A stretch of 64,000 bases of DNA from Candidatus Goldiibacteriota bacterium HGW-Goldbacteria-1. Lineage in GTDB: Bacteria > Oederibacteriota > PGYV01. The notes below the pieces were generated by a model, which was not told where the DNA came from, did no database searches, and worked only from the letters and a program-made list of their open reading frames with translations. Below, piece by piece: positions 61,822-64,000 of the stretch. Every line of letters starts with the position of its first letter. Positions within the stretch are counted from its first letter, which is position 1. The position numbers were made by a program, and so were the translations under genes. The stretch is taken from contig PGYV01000006.1 of NCBI GenBank assembly GCA_002839855.1, positions 62,001-126,000 on the forward strand. The letters run 5' to 3'.

Positions 61822-62505
61822 GTGAAAAAATTAACCGTTATTCTTCTATCAGCCTTATTAGTTTCAGCATTTCTTATCGCGTGCAATAAAAATTCACCCT
61901 CATCACCGCAGGCGGAACAGGCAACAGCCACGCCTATCGGCACGTTTACAGTAACACCAACAATTACCGCAACATCAACAATAACTCAAACATCAACCGT
62001 AACTCCCACAGTCACACTGACAGCAACTATGGACTGCGGTATAAAATTCGGTTCAAATTCCAATAGTTCAAGCGGAAGTTCGGGCCCCAATAATTTATAC
62101 GCGCATAAATTTACCCCGAACGCGGAAACATCAGTTACGGCCCTTTCTATAGAAATGGCGGCAGCCGGCAAGTATTGCATTGGGATTTACAGCGATAATT
62201 CCGGAACCCCCGGCAGTATGCTTGCATGGACAGGCGTAAAAACAGCAGCTTCCGCCGGATGGTTCACATCTTCACTTTCAACGCCTTACATTTTAACTGC
62301 GGGAACTGATTTCTGGTTCGTTTTCTCCGCGGATGAATGGGTGCCCGGCTCTACAGATGCCGCTTATACAAGTTATAGCCGGTATGTCGGCGGCGAAACA
62401 ACTATTGCAGCAATAGAAACAGCCGGAGTTATGCCAAGCGGAGGCACATGGACCACTTTCGCAAGTTACAGGCATCATTTATATGCATCGGGATGCTCTT
62501 ACTGA
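61822..62505 (+). CDS. Stalk lipoprotein with jelly-roll-like C-terminal domain
   Basis: Lipobox FLIACN (Cys about residue 21) is followed by a stalk of about 40 residues rich in Thr, Pro, Ala and Ser (TPTITATSTITQTSTVTPTV). The last 150 residues form a beta-rich domain (YAHKFTPNAETSVTALSIEM, YCIGIYSDNSGTPGSML, PYILTAGTDFWFVFSADEW) like choice-of-anchor/DUF4082-type modules seen on surface proteins. It is the same build as the proteins at 27026-30732 and 37609-39140. Function unknown; probably displayed on the cell surface. AGGGAG precedes GTG 61822. Confidence 0.78.
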   Translation: MKKLTVILLSALLVSAFLIACNKNSPSSPQAEQATATPIGTFTVTPTITATSTITQTSTVTPTVTLTATMDCGIKFGSNSNSSSGSSGPNNLYAHKFTPNAETSVTALSIEMAAAGKYCIGIYSDNSGTPGSMLAWTGVKTAASAGWFTSSLSTPYILTAGTDFWFVFSADEWVPGSTDAAYTSYSRYVGGETTIAAIETAGVMPSGGTWTTFASYRHHLYASGCSY

Positions 62506-62561
62506 GATATTATTTACACATAAAGTCATTGATTTAGTACTCTGATTTATCAAACAATTCA

Positions 62562-62592
62562 TACGGCAGGTATTTAAAAAATACCTGCCGTA
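62562..62592. other. Perfect hairpin without a U-run
   Basis: A 14-bp stem TACGGCAGGTATTT/AAATACCTGCCGTA with a 3-nt AAA loop. No T-run follows on either strand, so it is not a classic terminator. It lies 70 bp before the rho promoter and may protect the 3' end of the upstream message. Confidence 0.7.
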
Positions 62593-62657
62593 GAAAATAT
62601 CACCACAGATGTAAAAGATTCAGCATATTAAATATTAAAAATATTACATATTTTTAA

Positions 62658-62686
62658 TTGACTTTTTCGCAATAAATCTATAATAT
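62658..62686 (+). promoter_or_regulatory. Promoter of rho
   Basis: TTGACT (62658-62663), 17-bp spacer, TAATAT (62681-62686). Transcription from about 62693 gives a 90-nt leader. Confidence 0.7.
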
Positions 62687-62722
62687 TGTTATGGAAGCAA
62701 AGTAATACAGGGACACATCCGT

Positions 62723-62782
62723 ATGAAATTCCAAAAAAGGGCAGAAAATTTTCCCCTTTATAATCCCGGAGGTAATAATTAA
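62723..62782 (+). CDS. Possible 19-codon leader ORF overlapping the rho start
   Basis: ATG 62723 opens [19 protein letters not shown] and stops at TAA 62780-62782, sharing one base with the rho ATG (TAATG). Its last codons cover the rho ribosome site. A weak GGGA lies about 9 nt before its own ATG. It may be translated and coupled to rho, or be chance. Confidence 0.3.
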   Translation: MKFQKRAENFPLYNPGGNN

Positions 62783-64000
62783 TGAATGTAAATGAACTAA
62801 AAACAATGAAAGTATCCGAACTTCAGAAGATCGCAAAAGACATGAAGATTGACAACCTAAGCGGCCTTAAGAAACAGGATCTTATCATGAAGCTTATGGA
62901 GACCGAATCCCAGAAAGACGGGCTTGTTTTCGGGGAAGGCGTACTTGAAATTCTTCCCGACGGCTTTGGTTTTCTGCGCTCGCCAAACTATAACTATCTT
63001 CCGGGGCCGGATGACATTTACGTGTCGCCTTCGCAGATTCGCAAGTTTGACTTAAGGACAGGCGATATGATAGCCGGGCAGATACGCCCACCAAAAGAAG
63101 GGGAAAAATACTTCGCGCTTTTAAAAGTGGGCACTATTAACAGCGAAGACCCGGAAAAAATTAAAGACAAAATTTTCTTTGATAACTTAACCCCGCTTTA
63201 TCCGGAACATAAGATAAACCTTGAAACAAAAGACAGGGAAAACATTTCCATGAGGGTTATGGACCTTTTCACGCCTCTTGGCAAAGGCCAGAGGGCGCTT
63301 ATAGTAGCCCCCCCAAGGACGGGTAAAACAGTCCTTCTTCAGAAAATAGCGAACAGCATCACCGAAAATCATCCGGAAATTTATTTAATAGTCCTTTTAA
63401 TTGACGAGCGCCCTGAAGAAGTAACAGACATGGAACGCACGGTAAAAGGCGAAGTTGTCTCTTCCACCTTTGACGAACCGCCTACAAGGCATATTCAGGT
63501 GGCTGAAATGGTCATTGAAAAAGCCAAAAGGCTTGTAGAAAGCAAAAGGGATGTTGTTATCCTGCTTGACAGTATCACAAGGCTTGCGCGCGCTTACAAC
63601 TCTGTCGCGCCTTCCAGCGGAAAAGTCCTTTCCGGCGGTATTGACAGTAATGCATTACAAAAACCCAAACGCTTCTTTGGAGCAGCCAGGGCAATTGAAG
63701 AAGGCGGTTCATTGACTATCATAGCCACCGCCCTTATTGAAACAGGCAGCAAAATGGACGATGTTATATTTGAAGAATTTAAGGGCACAGGCAACTGTGA
63801 AATAGACCTTTCCCGCGAACTTGCGGAAAAACGCCTTTACCCGGCAATTGACATCAGCAAGTCCGGCACAAGAAAAGAAGAGCTTCTGCTTTCAAGGGAA
63901 GAAATTAACAAACTGTGGATTCTTAGAAAAGCCCTTTTAAGCAAAATGAAGCCCGCGGAAATTATGGAATTCTTAGTTGACAAAATATCCAAAACAAAGA
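62782..64000 (+). CDS. rho: Transcription termination factor Rho (3' end beyond the window)
   Basis: Hexameric RNA helicase that ends untranslated transcripts. 406 codons are visible and the stop is outside the window; typical Rho is about 420 residues, so little is missing. An N-terminal helical domain ([16 protein letters not shown]) precedes the cold-shock RNA-binding fold ([32 protein letters not shown]). The ATPase core has Walker [36 protein letters not shown] and [23 protein letters not shown] 62782 follows GGAGGT by 8 nt. The long Lys/Gly-rich insert of some phyla is absent. Confidence 0.97.
   Translation, partial: MNVNELKTMKVSELQKIAKDMKIDNLSGLKKQDLIMKLMETESQKDGLVFGEGVLEILPDGFGFLRSPNYNYLPGPDDIYVSPSQIRKFDLRTGDMIAGQIRPPKEGEKYFALLKVGTINSEDPEKIKDKIFFDNLTPLYPEHKINLETKDRENISMRVMDLFTPLGKGQRALIVAPPRTGKTVLLQKIANSITENHPEIYLIVLLIDERPEEVTDMERTVKGEVVSSTFDEPPTRHIQVAEMVIEKAKRLVESKRDVVILLDSITRLARAYNSVAPSSGKVLSGGIDSNALQKPKRFFGAARAIEEGGSLTIIATALIETGSKMDDVIFEEFKGTGNCEIDLSRELAEKRLYPAIDISKSGTRKEELLLSREEINKLWILRKALLSKMKPAEIMEFLVDKISKTK

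Noticed and set aside
62894-63094. 66-residue minus-strand reading frame
   Set aside because: It is a shadow of rho on the opposite strand.

Overview
The window looks like a chromosomal stretch of a Gram-negative-type (diderm) bacterium from a poorly sampled lineage. It encodes outer-membrane and periplasmic parts (a PorV-like barrel fused to OmpA, a heptosyltransferase-family GT9, many signal-peptidase-II lipoproteins, TPR-rich exported proteins) next to standard bacterial housekeeping genes. Lipoproteins with long Thr/Pro-rich stalks and abundant TPR proteins recall candidate phyla such as Goldbacteria. That placement is an inference from style only and needs a marker-gene tree. Most genes lie on the + strand. 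Shine-Dalgarno sites are strong (AGGAGG type), and TTG and GTG starts are common. No transposase, integrase, phage module or CRISPR array is visible.

Layout. 1-8621: murJ, a small orphan membrane gene, sppA, a large membrane-anchored TolB-like propeller protein and a PorV/OmpA fusion, separated by repeat-filled spacers. 8657-9436: an IclR regulator, followed by a striking inverted array of 7-nt repeats. 9734-21968: a long, tightly packed + strand run (GH5 glycosidase, tgt, yajC, galT, xseA, xseB, ispA, DUF212, dxs, recN, DUF2723), so tRNA modification, secretion, sugar-nucleotide, isoprenoid and repair genes are probably co-transcribed. 22068-25589: a TPR protein facing an O-antigen-ligase/TPR protein. 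26043-30732: phzF, then three exported proteins with Thr/Pro linkers, one with a formylglycine-enzyme-like domain. 30998-33059: two exported TPR proteins. 33159-37553: mutS, a SemiSWEET, an unusual ORF joining an eIF1/SUI1 domain to a secreted polysaccharide-lyase-like lipoprotein, and an EamA transporter.

37609-39140 holds two minus-strand paralogous stalk lipoproteins. 39584-46045: ribH-nusB, then ftsH-folE-folP-cdaA-cdaR-pdxJ (cofactor synthesis plus c-di-AMP signalling). 46077-49058: a histidine kinase, an NtrC-type sigma-54 activator, and a good sigma-54 promoter in front of a PilZ (c-di-GMP) gene and a small HTH gene. 49194-54743: an exported coiled-coil protein, a GT9, and the glycolytic run gap-pgk-tpiA-secG. 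54824-64000: a peptide-binding lipoprotein, a second PilZ protein, a CDF metal exporter, tRNA-Glu, a NIPA-like transporter, a cupin regulator coupled to an acyl-CoA synthetase, a GyrI-like protein, another stalk lipoprotein, and rho, which runs off the window end.

The most distinctive non-gene content is a mosaic of small repeats confined to spacers outside the tightly packed operons: (P1) a near-perfect palindrome built on GAGACGCAACA; (P2) a hairpin element starting GGTAGACGCGGGTC; (P3) runs of four octamers like AAGCCTCC; (P4) heptamer arrays of ACAGGTT; and (P5) a larger dispersed element. P1 and P2 copies differ by paired changes that keep the stem, and P2 is interrupted by another small palindrome at two loci.
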